Both the position numbers and the translations under genes were made by a program. From Microbacterium sp. (lineage in GTDB: Bacteria > Actinomycetota > Actinomycetes > Actinomycetales > Microbacteriaceae): a stretch of DNA of 64,000 nt. Location of the stretch: positions 1 through 64,000 of the forward strand of contig NZ_JAPSHY010000006.1 in assembly GCF_031179285.1 (NCBI RefSeq), read 5' to 3'. Below the pieces are notes generated by a model that worked only from the letters and a program-made list of their open reading frames with translations, made no database searches and had not been told where the DNA came from. Every line of letters begins with the position of its first letter. The first letter of the stretch is position 1. Below are positions 17,954-27,800 of the stretch, one piece after another.

Positions 17954-19264
17954 CTAGACCTGCGCGGGATCTCCGACGGTCAGCCGCTTCTTGTTCCGGA
18001 CGATGTAGATCGAGAACGGGATCAGCTGGCAGACGACGAGCGCGAAGGCGACGCCGATCAGCGGTCCGGCGATTCCCAGCAGAGGGGTCAGCACGAACGA
18101 GAGCGTGAGGCCGACGGCGGCCATGCTGAGCGTGGGGATCACCTGGAAGCGGATGCCCGGCTTGTCCATGATGAACATGCCCAGCGGGTACACCGCCGCC
18201 GTCATCATGATCATCAGGCCGAAGGAGAAGATCGTGCTCGGTCGAACCGTCAGCTCGCCCTGCGTGATGAACCCGAACATCCACGGCCCTACGAGCCAGA
18301 CCATCACGGTCGCGAGCCCGATGGCGACAGCGAACAGCACCGACAGGGGGAACGGTCCCCGCCGGAGGTCGCCGTCGTGGCGGCTCTTCGTGAAGTGCGG
18401 CCAGAGCGCGAGCCCGCCCGCCATCACCAGTCCGTTGAGCGCGAAGAAGACCTGCCCCGCCACACCGTACTCGGCGACTTCGGTGGGACCGCCGAGTTGC
18501 GCGATCACGTACCGTTGGGAGCCGACCGCGATCGGAAAGGTCACCATCTGCGCGAGCATCGGCCAGCCGACGTCCATCACCCGAACTCCCGGGTAGCGCC
18601 GGGGGCGCAGGACCATCCGTGCTGCCGTGGGGATCAGAGGTGACGTCGTGCGCGCCGTGATCAGTATCCCCAGCAGCGCCACGAGGATCGAGGCCGCGAA
18701 GGAAGCGATGGCCACGAAGGAATGAAGGTTCTCGCCGCCGAACGTGAGCATCAGCCAGACACCGATCATCGTCAGCGGCGAGATCAGCCCTTGGAGGAGG
18801 ATCACGATGTGATTGCGGCGCTGCCCCAGCATGATCCGCCCCCAGACTCCGAGAGGAATACCGAGGCAGAAGATGGTGACGCAGTAAAAGGCGGCCAGCG
18901 AGGCGCCCGGTCGGCTGCCCGCCTCGCCGAGAGCCAGCTCCCAGGCGCCGGTGAGCACGAGGACGGTGTTGAGCGCCATCGCTGTGGCCGCGAACATGAG
19001 CAGCACCCGCCCGACCGACGTGAGCTGGTATCGCAGCTTCTCGTCCGTGGGCACGTTTTCGCTCGTCGCGACAGCGTTGACCAGCACCGCCCCACTGCCG
19101 AGGTCCGTGAACGTGAGCAGTGAGGGGATGGTCGTCAGCAGCGTGTACAGCGCGAAGCTGTCGACGCCGGCGCCGCCGATGATCATCCGGGTCGTGAGAA
19201 CGCCACAGACCAGCGCGATGACCATCGTCAGCGCACGCGCGCCGACGGCGAGAAGAGAACCCAT
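17954..19264 (-). CDS. Polysaccharide flippase-like membrane protein (MVF/MATE superfamily)
   Basis: 436 residues with about 12 hydrophobic helices, the layout of Wzx-type lipid-linked oligosaccharide flippases. The N-terminal helix region (TRMIIGGAGVDSFALYTLLT) is typical of the group. It should move the undecaprenyl-linked repeat unit across the membrane. The ATG at 19264 lies 10 nt after the stop of the beta-helix gene, so the two are probably co-transcribed. A longer open frame upstream is out of register with that neighbour and was not used. Confidence 0.85.
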   Translation of the reverse strand: MGSLLAVGARALTMVIALVCGVLTTRMIIGGAGVDSFALYTLLTTIPSLLTFTDLGSGAVLVNAVATSENVPTDEKLRYQLTSVGRVLLMFAATAMALNTVLVLTGAWELALGEAGSRPGASLAAFYCVTIFCLGIPLGVWGRIMLGQRRNHIVILLQGLISPLTMIGVWLMLTFGGENLHSFVAIASFAASILVALLGILITARTTSPLIPTAARMVLRPRRYPGVRVMDVGWPMLAQMVTFPIAVGSQRYVIAQLGGPTEVAEYGVAGQVFFALNGLVMAGGLALWPHFTKSRHDGDLRRGPFPLSVLFAVAIGLATVMVWLVGPWMFGFITQGELTVRPSTIFSFGLMIMMTAAVYPLGMFIMDKPGIRFQVIPTLSMAAVGLTLSFVLTPLLGIAGPLIGVAFALVVCQLIPFSIYIVRNKKRLTVGDPAQV

Positions 19265-19274
19265 GCTTACATCG

Positions 19275-21980
19275 TCACCGGGGCAGAGCCCCCAGCGTCG
19301 TGCTGTTGCCGGGGAGTCGCGATACTGATGCGATATCAGACGGTACCGGAACCGCCACGGCCCCCTGCACGGCCGCGGACGCGGGCAGCAGCACATAGCC
19401 GCCGTCGACAACCGGCGCTCCCTCGACGAACTGCGAACGTCGGTCCTGGCCCGTGGCCGCCGTGAACGCGGCAAGCGTGTCGGTCACAGCCGGGTCTCTG
19501 GAGACTGATCCCTTCGACCAGGCGGAGAACCACCTGGGGGTGCCCGGAGACGTGCGGTGGTAGAGGTTGCCGTTGATGCTCGAGACCATCTGGGATCCTG
19601 TGTACTGCAGCGAGAAGTCCTGTACACAGACCAGGCAGTTACCGCCGCTCTCCGCCATGACGTTGTTCGACATCACGACGTTGCGCACGATCCAGGAGGC
19701 CTGCGGCGCGTATCGAGTACGCGGGTCGTGCCCCGGCGTGTTCGGGTCGGAGGCACGGCGGGAGTCCATCCCGATGCTGATGTTCCGATTCCCGTTGCCG
19801 ACGAACGTGTTGTTCCAGATCTTCACATTGCCGGAGTTGAGCACGAACAGACCGAACTCGCCGTTGCGCGCGATGACGTTGTCAGCGACCACCGCTCGTT
19901 CGGACAATTCGACCATCACGCCGTGACCGGTGTTGCCGATCACATCGTTGCCGGTGAACGCGATGTCGAGCACGGATTCGTCGAACCACGGCCCCCGCCC
20001 GTTGTTGCCGGTGAACGCGCTGTCCGTCACCGTCACTCCGCGGGTTCGGGTGACCTTGAAGGCACCAGAGACCGGCGAGTCGTTGAAGTGCTCCACGTTG
20101 TTTCCCACGGAGAGCATCTGGGTCACCGTGAGTCCGTCCGCCTGCGATGCCCCTCCCCCGAGCAGGCCGTTGCCGATCAACGAGACGCGCGTCAGCGTCG
20201 TGCCCGGTGCCCAGGAGTAGAAGCCCGTGGTCGAGTTGTCGCGGATCGTCACGTCGGTGAGGGAGACACTGGGAGCGGCGGCGATTACCGTGCCCATCTG
20301 CGGAACGCTGGTGGCGTACCGGCGCACCCCGATTCCACGGACCTCCGTGCCTGCGGAGCGGATCGACAGAGCCTGAGTGAGCACGCTCGCCTCGACCGAC
20401 TTGCCCGTCGGGTTCGTGCCGATCACAAGGCGCTTGGCGGAGTCGTCGACGAAGAAGGTGCCCTCTGCGACCTGGGATGCGGAGGCGACTTCGCGCAGCT
20501 GGACGCCGGCGACCCAAACCTGATCGGGGTGTGCGGCCATCGGGTGGGCAGGATCGACGAAGCGCCAGTCCGCCTGAGCGTTGTCCGGCGCGCCCTTGGT
20601 GTAGGTCGGGCTCGCGTCGAGAGCCGTACTCCAGCCGTCGACGTACCACGTGCTGCCCGAGGCCTTCCAGCCGGTAACCGGTTTCGCACCGTCGAGCCAG
20701 ACCGACTCGTTCGGCGCCGGTTGGATGGTGACCCGCTTCTGCGCGGGCACCACGATCTCCTCATGGTAGGAGCCGCCGCGGAGGACGATCGTGCCGCCGT
20801 TCGGAACGACGCGCAGTGCGGCGGCGATCGTCTTGACTGGCGAGTTCTTGGTACCGGAGGCTCCATCGAATCCGGCGGGAGCAACGTACACGGCCCTCGC
20901 CGGGGCGTCGTAGGAGAGCGTTCCCGGGGCCTTGGCACCGGGTTCGCCACGCACTCCCTCCGGCGTCACCGGAGGAACCGGCTCGAGCTCGGACTCGGGC
21001 ACCGGCGACGGGGTCGGCGGGGGAGTCGGCGTCGGAGTCGGAGTCGGCGGGAGGGATGGTGACGGGGACGGCTCAGTGGTCGGAGTCGGCGTCGGCGTCG
21101 GCTCGGTAGAGGGCTCGGGCACCGAGACCGGGGTGGTGACCGAGACGTCGTCGATACCGACCGGAACAGCGGTCTGTGCGCCTGAGGACGTGTAGAGCGC
21201 GAAAGCGTAGCCACCCTCCGCCTGGATCCGGGCGTCCGAATCGTCGGAGTACGTCACCTGCCACTCGCTCGGCTCCGCAGCACCCGATTCCCAGGCCTTT
21301 GCGGCCAACGTCACCGGGCTCGTCCCGGTGACGTTGAGCGCCACCGTCAACGTCGTGCCGCTCGTCACCGTTAGGGAAAGTCGGCGCTCGCTGAGGTGCT
21401 GGACGCGCATGAGATCGGCGAGGCGGACGACCGACACATAGGCTGAGCCATCGGGATGAACGCGCACGCGTACCCCGTAGGAGTCGGCACCAGATACCCG
21501 CACCGCCTGAGAGAGGTAGAGCGGTCCCCCGACGGGAAGCTCCGGGACGGTCAACGAGAAACGGCTGTCCACATCAGCCGCGGCGACACCGTCGACGGTC
21601 GCCCTGGCGGTGACTCCGGGCTTGCGACTCGCGAGCAGCGCCTGTTCACCCGTCACGCTCGCCGTTCCTTCCACGACCCGCCATGCACCCTTGGGAGAAG
21701 AGCCCCATCCCGAGCCGACCGTGCGATCCATGTCGTCGTCGATGACCGGAGTGTCCGTCGACGCGGCGGGCTGCGAGAGGAGCACAGCGTCGTCGGCCAG
21801 CGCCGACGTGGGAGCCACTGTCAGCAGAGCCGTGACCGCGAGTACCGCGGTCAGTGCGCCCGCGAGGAGCTTACGAGGGTGTCGACGGGGCGGAGTCGAG
21901 GTCTCGCGCGACGCGAGGTCGAGGAACGGAGTGGACACGATGTCACCGTCTTCTGGGGCAGATTGATGATCACTCAGCAT
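19275..21980 (-). CDS. Secreted right-handed parallel beta-helix protein
   Basis: 901 residues from ATG 21980; a GTG at 21938 would give 887. The signal sequence has hydrophobic core LLAGALTAVLAVTALL and ends near ALA-DD. Residues about 65-290 form a jelly-roll-like module starting DDDMDRTVGSGWG, related to two modules in the PKD protein of this locus. A Pro/Thr/Ser/Glu linker (about 295-350) follows. The C-terminal 550 residues are a parallel beta-helix, with repeated strands such as VTVTDSAFTGNNGRG, NVIARNGEFGLFVLNSGN and VKIWNNTFVGNGNRN. Such folds occur in polysaccharide lyases and epimerases, so it may trim, epimerise or bind the EPS. No catalytic residues can be assigned. Confidence 0.85.
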   Translation of the reverse strand: MLSDHQSAPEDGDIVSTPFLDLASRETSTPPRRHPRKLLAGALTAVLAVTALLTVAPTSALADDAVLLSQPAASTDTPVIDDDMDRTVGSGWGSSPKGAWRVVEGTASVTGEQALLASRKPGVTARATVDGVAAADVDSRFSLTVPELPVGGPLYLSQAVRVSGADSYGVRVRVHPDGSAYVSVVRLADLMRVQHLSERRLSLTVTSGTTLTVALNVTGTSPVTLAAKAWESGAAEPSEWQVTYSDDSDARIQAEGGYAFALYTSSGAQTAVPVGIDDVSVTTPVSVPEPSTEPTPTPTPTTEPSPSPSLPPTPTPTPTPPPTPSPVPESELEPVPPVTPEGVRGEPGAKAPGTLSYDAPARAVYVAPAGFDGASGTKNSPVKTIAAALRVVPNGGTIVLRGGSYHEEIVVPAQKRVTIQPAPNESVWLDGAKPVTGWKASGSTWYVDGWSTALDASPTYTKGAPDNAQADWRFVDPAHPMAAHPDQVWVAGVQLREVASASQVAEGTFFVDDSAKRLVIGTNPTGKSVEASVLTQALSIRSAGTEVRGIGVRRYATSVPQMGTVIAAAPSVSLTDVTIRDNSTTGFYSWAPGTTLTRVSLIGNGLLGGGASQADGLTVTQMLSVGNNVEHFNDSPVSGAFKVTRTRGVTVTDSAFTGNNGRGPWFDESVLDIAFTGNDVIGNTGHGVMVELSERAVVADNVIARNGEFGLFVLNSGNVKIWNNTFVGNGNRNISIGMDSRRASDPNTPGHDPRTRYAPQASWIVRNVVMSNNVMAESGGNCLVCVQDFSLQYTGSQMVSSINGNLYHRTSPGTPRWFSAWSKGSVSRDPAVTDTLAAFTAATGQDRRSQFVEGAPVVDGGYVLLPASAAVQGAVAVPVPSDIASVSRLPGNSTTLGALPR

Positions 21981-22127
21981 CTCTGCCGCAGTTTAAACCC
22001 CGGCAGCAAAGCGCGAGTCCCCCTCGCAACTCATGAAGGATACCCCGGCTATCCGGGCAAAGACAAACGGACCCTGCGACTCACCGATATACTCCGCCTG
22101 CGGCATCCCGCGTCGCGCGGCATCGCT

Positions 22128-23480
22128 TCAGTCGCTGTAGTACTCGCTGCGGTGTCGGTCCGGACGGGCGCGGTTCAGGACGGTGCCGAGGATGCGCGCG
22201 CCACCGGACTCGAGCGATTTGATGCTCTTCGCGAGTGCGGCGCGTCGGGTCTTGGTCGCATCGACCACGAGGATCACGCCGTCCGTCTGGGTTGCGAAGA
22301 GGTTGGCGTCGGCCACGCTGAGGATGGGAGGCGAGTCGATCACGACGTAGTCGTACTCCGCCGCAGCGAAGTCGAGAAGTTGCGCCATTCGCGCCGAAGT
22401 GAGCAGCTCTGCCGGGTTCGGGGGGATGGTGCCTGCGGGCAGGATGTCGAGTGTGCTGTCGGCGACGCTGTGCTTGGCGACCTCAAACTCGATTTCGTCG
22501 AGCAGCACGCTCGTCAGGCCGATCGAGCCGTCGATACCGGCATGCTCATGGGCTTGCGGCCGCCGCATGTCGGCGTCGATCAGCAGCACGGAGTTTCGCA
22601 GACCGGCGAGGGTCATAGCGAGGTTCACCGACACCGTCGACTTGCCCTCTGCGGGCATGCCCGACGTCACCAGCAGCACCTTCACCTGAGAGGAGACGTT
22701 CGCATAGGCGAGTGCCGAGCGGATGCGACGAAACTCCTCCGAGGTGTGCCCCAGCGGCTCCTGAGCGACGGCGATGCCTCGCACGGCCAGCAGCGGCGAC
22801 TTCGAGACGACGCCGAGCACCGGGTCACCACCCGCCTCTATAAGCGTCTCCTCGTGGCGCATACGGGTGTCGAGCACGCCGATCAGTACCGCGATCGCAA
22901 GCCCGAGTACACCACCGAGGAAGCCTCCGAGAAGGGCATCCCGCGGCTTGCTCGGTGTGAACTGGAACTCCGGCACGACCGCGTCGTCGATGACCTGAGC
23001 CGTGATCGTGGATTCGCCCTGCGGGTCCTTGGGCGCCACGTCTTTGACCACGATGATGAGTTGATCGGCCACGGCATCGGCCAACGCGGCGGCCGCCTCG
23101 GCGTCGTCGGTGATCCCCGTGATCCGCAGTGTCACGGTGCTCTGCGGGATCGTGACCTCGATGTCACGTGCGAGGGCGCGCGGAGTCGTGTCGAGGCCGA
23201 GCTCCTCGATGACGGGATCGAGCACTCGCGAACTCGTCGCGAGCTGCGCGAAGGAGAGCATTTGACTCTGCGTGTACACCGACCCCTGGTTGAGATCCGA
23301 GGCGCTGGTGCCCTGGTTGAGAGCGAAGTACAGCGACGTCGTCGCCTGGAAGAGCGGGGCCTGCAGGGAGGCGTATCCGTACGATCCCGCGGCCCCGACG
23401 ACTCCGCAGAGCACGATCGCCCACCAGAACTTGCGCACCGAGCTGGCGATGACGCGCAGACTCACCCGGCTCTCGCCCAT
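22128..23480 (-). CDS. Chain-length determinant/tyrosine autokinase (Wzc/CapAB fusion)
   Basis: 450 residues. The Wzz domain has a first transmembrane helix at about 17-37 and a second at about 175-195, followed by a P-loop tyrosine kinase. Kinase motifs are Walker A SGMPAEGKST, Walker A' LLIDADMRRP and Walker B VVIDSPP. The tail ends SEYYSD, a short tyrosine cluster for autophosphorylation. It controls EPS chain length and export together with the polymerase encoded next. The matching phosphatase is encoded at 30.4 kb. GGGGA lies just before the ATG, and a TAGAAT -10 box is at 23508-23513. Confidence 0.92.
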   Translation of the reverse strand: MGESRVSLRVIASSVRKFWWAIVLCGVVGAAGSYGYASLQAPLFQATTSLYFALNQGTSASDLNQGSVYTQSQMLSFAQLATSSRVLDPVIEELGLDTTPRALARDIEVTIPQSTVTLRITGITDDAEAAAALADAVADQLIIVVKDVAPKDPQGESTITAQVIDDAVVPEFQFTPSKPRDALLGGFLGGVLGLAIAVLIGVLDTRMRHEETLIEAGGDPVLGVVSKSPLLAVRGIAVAQEPLGHTSEEFRRIRSALAYANVSSQVKVLLVTSGMPAEGKSTVSVNLAMTLAGLRNSVLLIDADMRRPQAHEHAGIDGSIGLTSVLLDEIEFEVAKHSVADSTLDILPAGTIPPNPAELLTSARMAQLLDFAAAEYDYVVIDSPPILSVADANLFATQTDGVILVVDATKTRRAALAKSIKSLESGGARILGTVLNRARPDRHRSEYYSD

Positions 23481-23536
23481 GACTCCCCATTCCCCCCTGA
23501 GACTTCGATTCTAGAGGAGTGTTCGATTCCGCGACT

Positions 23537-24847
23537 TCATGGTTGTGCAGGACGGTGCTCAGCACGACGCTGCAGGCGCGACGGATCGAGCGACCCCCGC
23601 CGCATCTTCGTCGGCTCCTCGCGTGCTCGGCCGAGCACGTCGGCGTCACGGGCCCACGTGATCGCGAGCCCCACGCAGAACCAGAGGAACATGCTGTACT
23701 GCGTGATCAGCGCGACCACTACGAGGCTCGGCAGCTGCCCCACGACCGCGATCGACGCCGGGCTCCTGGTCGCGCGTCGCACCGTCATGATCGCCGCGCA
23801 GACGATAGCCGCCATGATCAGCAGGGTAGGCACATAGCCGTACCGGAGCAGTGTGAGGACGAGTGCGTTGTCGACAGAGCGTGCGAAGTATCCCAGGTAG
23901 TAGTCCCCGGAGACGAGCGAATGCCAGTCCCCCGGGTTGCCGAAGAGCTGCACCTGCTGGAGGAGCACGAGCAGATCGGTCCGATAGTCCGCGCTGCCGC
24001 CGGCCTCGTCACCTGCCGCCCCGAAGACGGAGTCGATGATCGGGATCGCGATGGCGGTACCGATGATGCCGGCGACCACCAAGGACACCCGGAACCGGGT
24101 GGACACCCCGACGATCAGGAAGGTGGACAGCACGAGCGTCAGCACGAGCGTGAGCTGTCCGGCACGGCTGAACGTCAGGACCGTCGCCACGCCGATGATC
24201 ACCACGCCGCCGATCTTCGGGATCAGCCGCCACTTGGTCGCCACGATGAACGCCGACGACATCGCCAGTGCCGCTCCCAGCGCGATCGAATGCCCGAAGG
24301 CCCCCTCGACCCTCAGCTGCCCTCCGCGCTCCTGCAGAGGGCTCCAGGTGTCGTGGACGACGCCTGACCCGGGGATCAGGACGAACGGGTTGAACGAGGT
24401 GAAGAATTCGCCGATGCCGAGGACCGCTGCGACGATCGCGACCACGGCGATCGTCGACGTGACCCATTCCGGGGCGATCCGCGCGAGCACGACGCGACCC
24501 CAGAGGTACGGGATCACCCATTCGAGCAGCGCTGCGACGAGCGACGGGAGATCCACTGTCCCGAAGCCGTGCAGTCCGACGATGACGATGATGAACGCCA
24601 CGACCCAGGCGTCCGCGGCGCGCAGAGGGACGACCGACCAGTTGACGATGATCATCAAGGCCGTGAGCAGCGTGATCGCCGCCCAGTAGAAGCCCACGTT
24701 CACGCCAACCCAGAGCGGCACGAAGAAGAGCGCGCATGCCCAGACCACGAATGCGGTACGCGGCAGCAACCGGAGCACGAATACGACGATGGCCACTGCT
24801 GCGATTCCTCCGACGGCGAGGAGCGCGATCGGAACAGCAGTGGCCAT
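23537..24847 (-). CDS. O-antigen ligase/Wzy-like EPS polymerase
   Basis: 436 residues with about 11-12 transmembrane helices. A large loop holds the typical GQLRVEGAFGHSIALGAALA segment of the Wzy_C family, and a second loop (LFGNPGDWHSLVSGDYYLGY) lies in the C-terminal half. It should join lipid-linked repeat units in the periplasm-equivalent space. It starts 11 nt after the PKD protein gene, indicating co-transcription, and precedes the kinase by 56 nt. Sequence alone does not separate polymerase from ligase. Confidence 0.82.
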   Translation of the reverse strand: MATAVPIALLAVGGIAAVAIVVFVLRLLPRTAFVVWACALFFVPLWVGVNVGFYWAAITLLTALMIIVNWSVVPLRAADAWVVAFIIVIVGLHGFGTVDLPSLVAALLEWVIPYLWGRVVLARIAPEWVTSTIAVVAIVAAVLGIGEFFTSFNPFVLIPGSGVVHDTWSPLQERGGQLRVEGAFGHSIALGAALAMSSAFIVATKWRLIPKIGGVVIIGVATVLTFSRAGQLTLVLTLVLSTFLIVGVSTRFRVSLVVAGIIGTAIAIPIIDSVFGAAGDEAGGSADYRTDLLVLLQQVQLFGNPGDWHSLVSGDYYLGYFARSVDNALVLTLLRYGYVPTLLIMAAIVCAAIMTVRRATRSPASIAVVGQLPSLVVVALITQYSMFLWFCVGLAITWARDADVLGRAREEPTKMRRGSLDPSRLQRRAEHRPAQP

Positions 24848-24858
24848 GCGTCAGGATC

Positions 24859-27800
24859 TTACTGGGGCGCGGTGACGCGGAACGAATCGAACGACACGTT
24901 CAGGGGCGCCGTCGCGCTGCCCGACCGGTTGCCGCTGAGACCGACGGAACCCGCTGCCAACGGAGTCGCATCCGTCGTGTTGAGCTGCCAGTTCGCCGGC
25001 TCGGTTGTACCGGTCGCCCAGATCTTCGCCGAGATGGCGGTCGATGCCGACCCCGTGACGGAGACCTTCAGGCTGTACGACGTGTTCGCCGCCCAGACGA
25101 GTCCGGGCACGGCCTGCGTCAGCAGCACCGTCCCTTCGCGGTGGACCACGAGCCACACGGTTCCGTCAGGACGGAGCCATGCGCGGACGAAGTACTTCCC
25201 CGCGGCCGTCTGCCGCGCGATCACTCCGACGTAGGCGCCACCCGCGGCAGGAGCCTGGTCGACGCGGAACTGCGTCTCGAGGATGGCATCGCCGATCGAC
25301 GTCGCGTTGAGCGTCGAGTGACGGGTGTCTCCGGCGATCAGGCTCAGCTTGCCCTGACCGTCGGCCACGCTCGCGGCCGCCTGCGAGCCGCCCGCGATAG
25401 TCCAGGCGCCACCCGTGACCGCCGTGCCCCAACCCGGGCCAGCCGTCCGGTCGAACTCGTCGCTCGCCAGCGCGGCCGGGTTGGGTTCAGGCTGCGGATC
25501 GACCGGCGGTGCCGTGACCGTGACCTGCTGGGTGGCGGTGTTGGTCGCACCCTTGTCATCGGTCACGGTGAGGGTCACCGTGTAGGTGCCCGCAGCCGTG
25601 TACGCACGAGAACTCGTCGCTCCGGTCCCCGTGGACCCGTCGCCGAAGTTCCAGGCGTAGGAAGCGATGGTGCCGTCCGAATCGGTCGATGCTCCTCCGT
25701 TGACATTGAGGGTCAGGCCCGTCGCCGTGGCCGTGAACGCTGCAGTCGGTGCGACGTTCGTGGGCTCGGGCTCGGGCTCGGGCTCCGGCTCGGGCTCCGG
25801 CGCCACCACGCCGAGGTTCTTCAACGTGTAGTCGTCGAAGCTCGCGAGGTTGGTTCCGGTCGCGCTGCCTGCACGGTACGAGAAGACGGTCGGAGCTCCG
25901 GCGACCTGCAGTGCCGGCGTCGCGTCTGTCGCGGAGAGCTGCCAGTTGGCGGGCTCAGCGGCCCCGCCTGCCCACAGCTTCGCTCGGATCGTCGTGGTTC
26001 CGGAACCGGTCGTCTCCATGGCCAGGTTGAAGCTGCTTCCTGCCGCCCATGTGAGGCCGGCCACGGCGGTGCTGGCGATGGCCGTTCCGTTGCGGTGGAT
26101 CACGAGCCACGTGGTCCCGTCCGCGCGGTGCCATGCGAGTGCGCGGTAGCCGTTCGAACCGGAGCGACGTGCACCGAGCCCTTCGTAGGCGACACCCGTC
26201 GACGGGCCGGAGGCCAGCATGTAGGTGATCCGTGCCGATGTGTCGAGGAGCGACGTGCCCTGCAGCAGCATCTCGCGGGTCTCACCCGGCGTGAGGTTCA
26301 CCTTGCCGACTCCCCCTGCGACGGAGGTGACGGCGGCCGAACCGCTCATGGGAGCCCAGGTGCCGCCGACATCCGCCGCGCCCCAGCCGCTCGAGACGAC
26401 GCGACCGAACGAGTCGGACGCTGCGAACACCTGTGCTTGGACGGTCACAGACTTCGTGACGCTCGCCGAGCCGCCGAGGCTGTCGGTGACCGTGAGGGTG
26501 ATGTCATGCGCGCCCGGCTGGGTGTAGGTGTGACCAGCGGTCGCACCGGTGCCTGCAGGTGTGCCATCGCCCCAGTTCCAGGAGTACGACATGGTCGCGC
26601 CATCGGACGCGCTCGACCCTGCGGCCGAGACGTCGACGTTCATCCCCGACGCCGTCGAGGTGAAGGTCGCGACCGGGTTCGAGTGGGTCGTGACGGCCTC
26701 TCGCGTGGTCGTCGCCGTGCCACCGCGGTTGTCGGTGACGGTCAGAGTCACCGTGCGCGCGCCCGCCGAGGCGTACACGTGGCTGGCCACCTGGCCGGTC
26801 GAGGTGGATCCGTCGCCCCAGTTCCAGTCGTACGAAGCGATCGCGCCGTCGGAGTCGACGGAGGCGGAGGCGTCGGCCGAGACCGAGAGTCCGGTCGCCG
26901 CCACTTCGAAAGATGCCGTCGGCAGCACGTTCGGCGCCTGGACCACGACCTGTTTCTCGGTCGTCGTGGCCAGCCCATTGCTGTCCGTGACAGTAAGACG
27001 GGCGTTATAGGTTCCGGTCTCCTCGTAGGTGTGCGACGCCGTCACGCCGGTGGTGCTGGGAGAGTCGTCACCGAAGTCCCAGCGATAGCCCGCGATGGTG
27101 GCCGAGCCAGCCGGCGCGGAGGCGCTGGCGTCGAACGCCACGTCCAAGTCGGTCGCGGTCGCCGTGAAGGAGGCGGTAGGAGGCTGGAAGCCCTTGCCGA
27201 TGCCGTAGTGCGTCTGCACCTGCGTCTGCGTGAGCGCGTAGGGGTACACAGCGACCTCGTCGAGCGCTCCCTTGAAGTATTTGGAACTCGGCGCCGAAGG
27301 CCAGCTGGCGAGGTTATCACCTCCGATGCGCCAGTACCCGAGGTAGCTCTCCGCATTCGTGGCGTCCGCGGACGACGCCACGAGTGTGCCGTCGATGTAA
27401 AGTTTCATCCCTTCGGAGCTCTGGGTCGCCACCGCATGGTGCCACGCATTGTTGTTGAGCGCCGTACTGTTCTGGATCGTCTGCGTCGACCCGTTGTAAG
27501 TGCCGAAGACGAGTCGGCCGTTGTTCGTCATGTAGAGGTGCCGGTCGTAGCTGGTGGAGTCGCCCGACGCCGCAGTCCCGTAGCCGATCAGCTTGCCACC
27601 GGTGGTCGTGTTCGTCTTGAACCACAACTCGGTCGAGAACTCCGTCGGAGCAGCGACCTTCTTAGTCGTCGCCACTCGGCCGGAGCTTGTTCCGGTGAAG
27701 GTCGAGGCGCCGGTCGCGGTGTTCTCCACGCCGGTTGACGATGTCGTGACGCCGGATCCGAACACCGGGGTGTTTGAGCCCGCCCAGTCCTGGGCGGCGC

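Noticed and set aside
21940..21970. TTCTGGGGCAGATTG on the plus strand as another copy of the EPS leader element
   Set aside because: It lies in the wrong orientation inside the 5' end of a minus-strand gene and matches only the TTCTGGGG part.
25764..25805. Repetitive CTCGGG-type tract as a regulatory repeat
   Set aside because: It encodes the Glu-Pro linker of the PKD protein in frame, a common secreted-protein linker.
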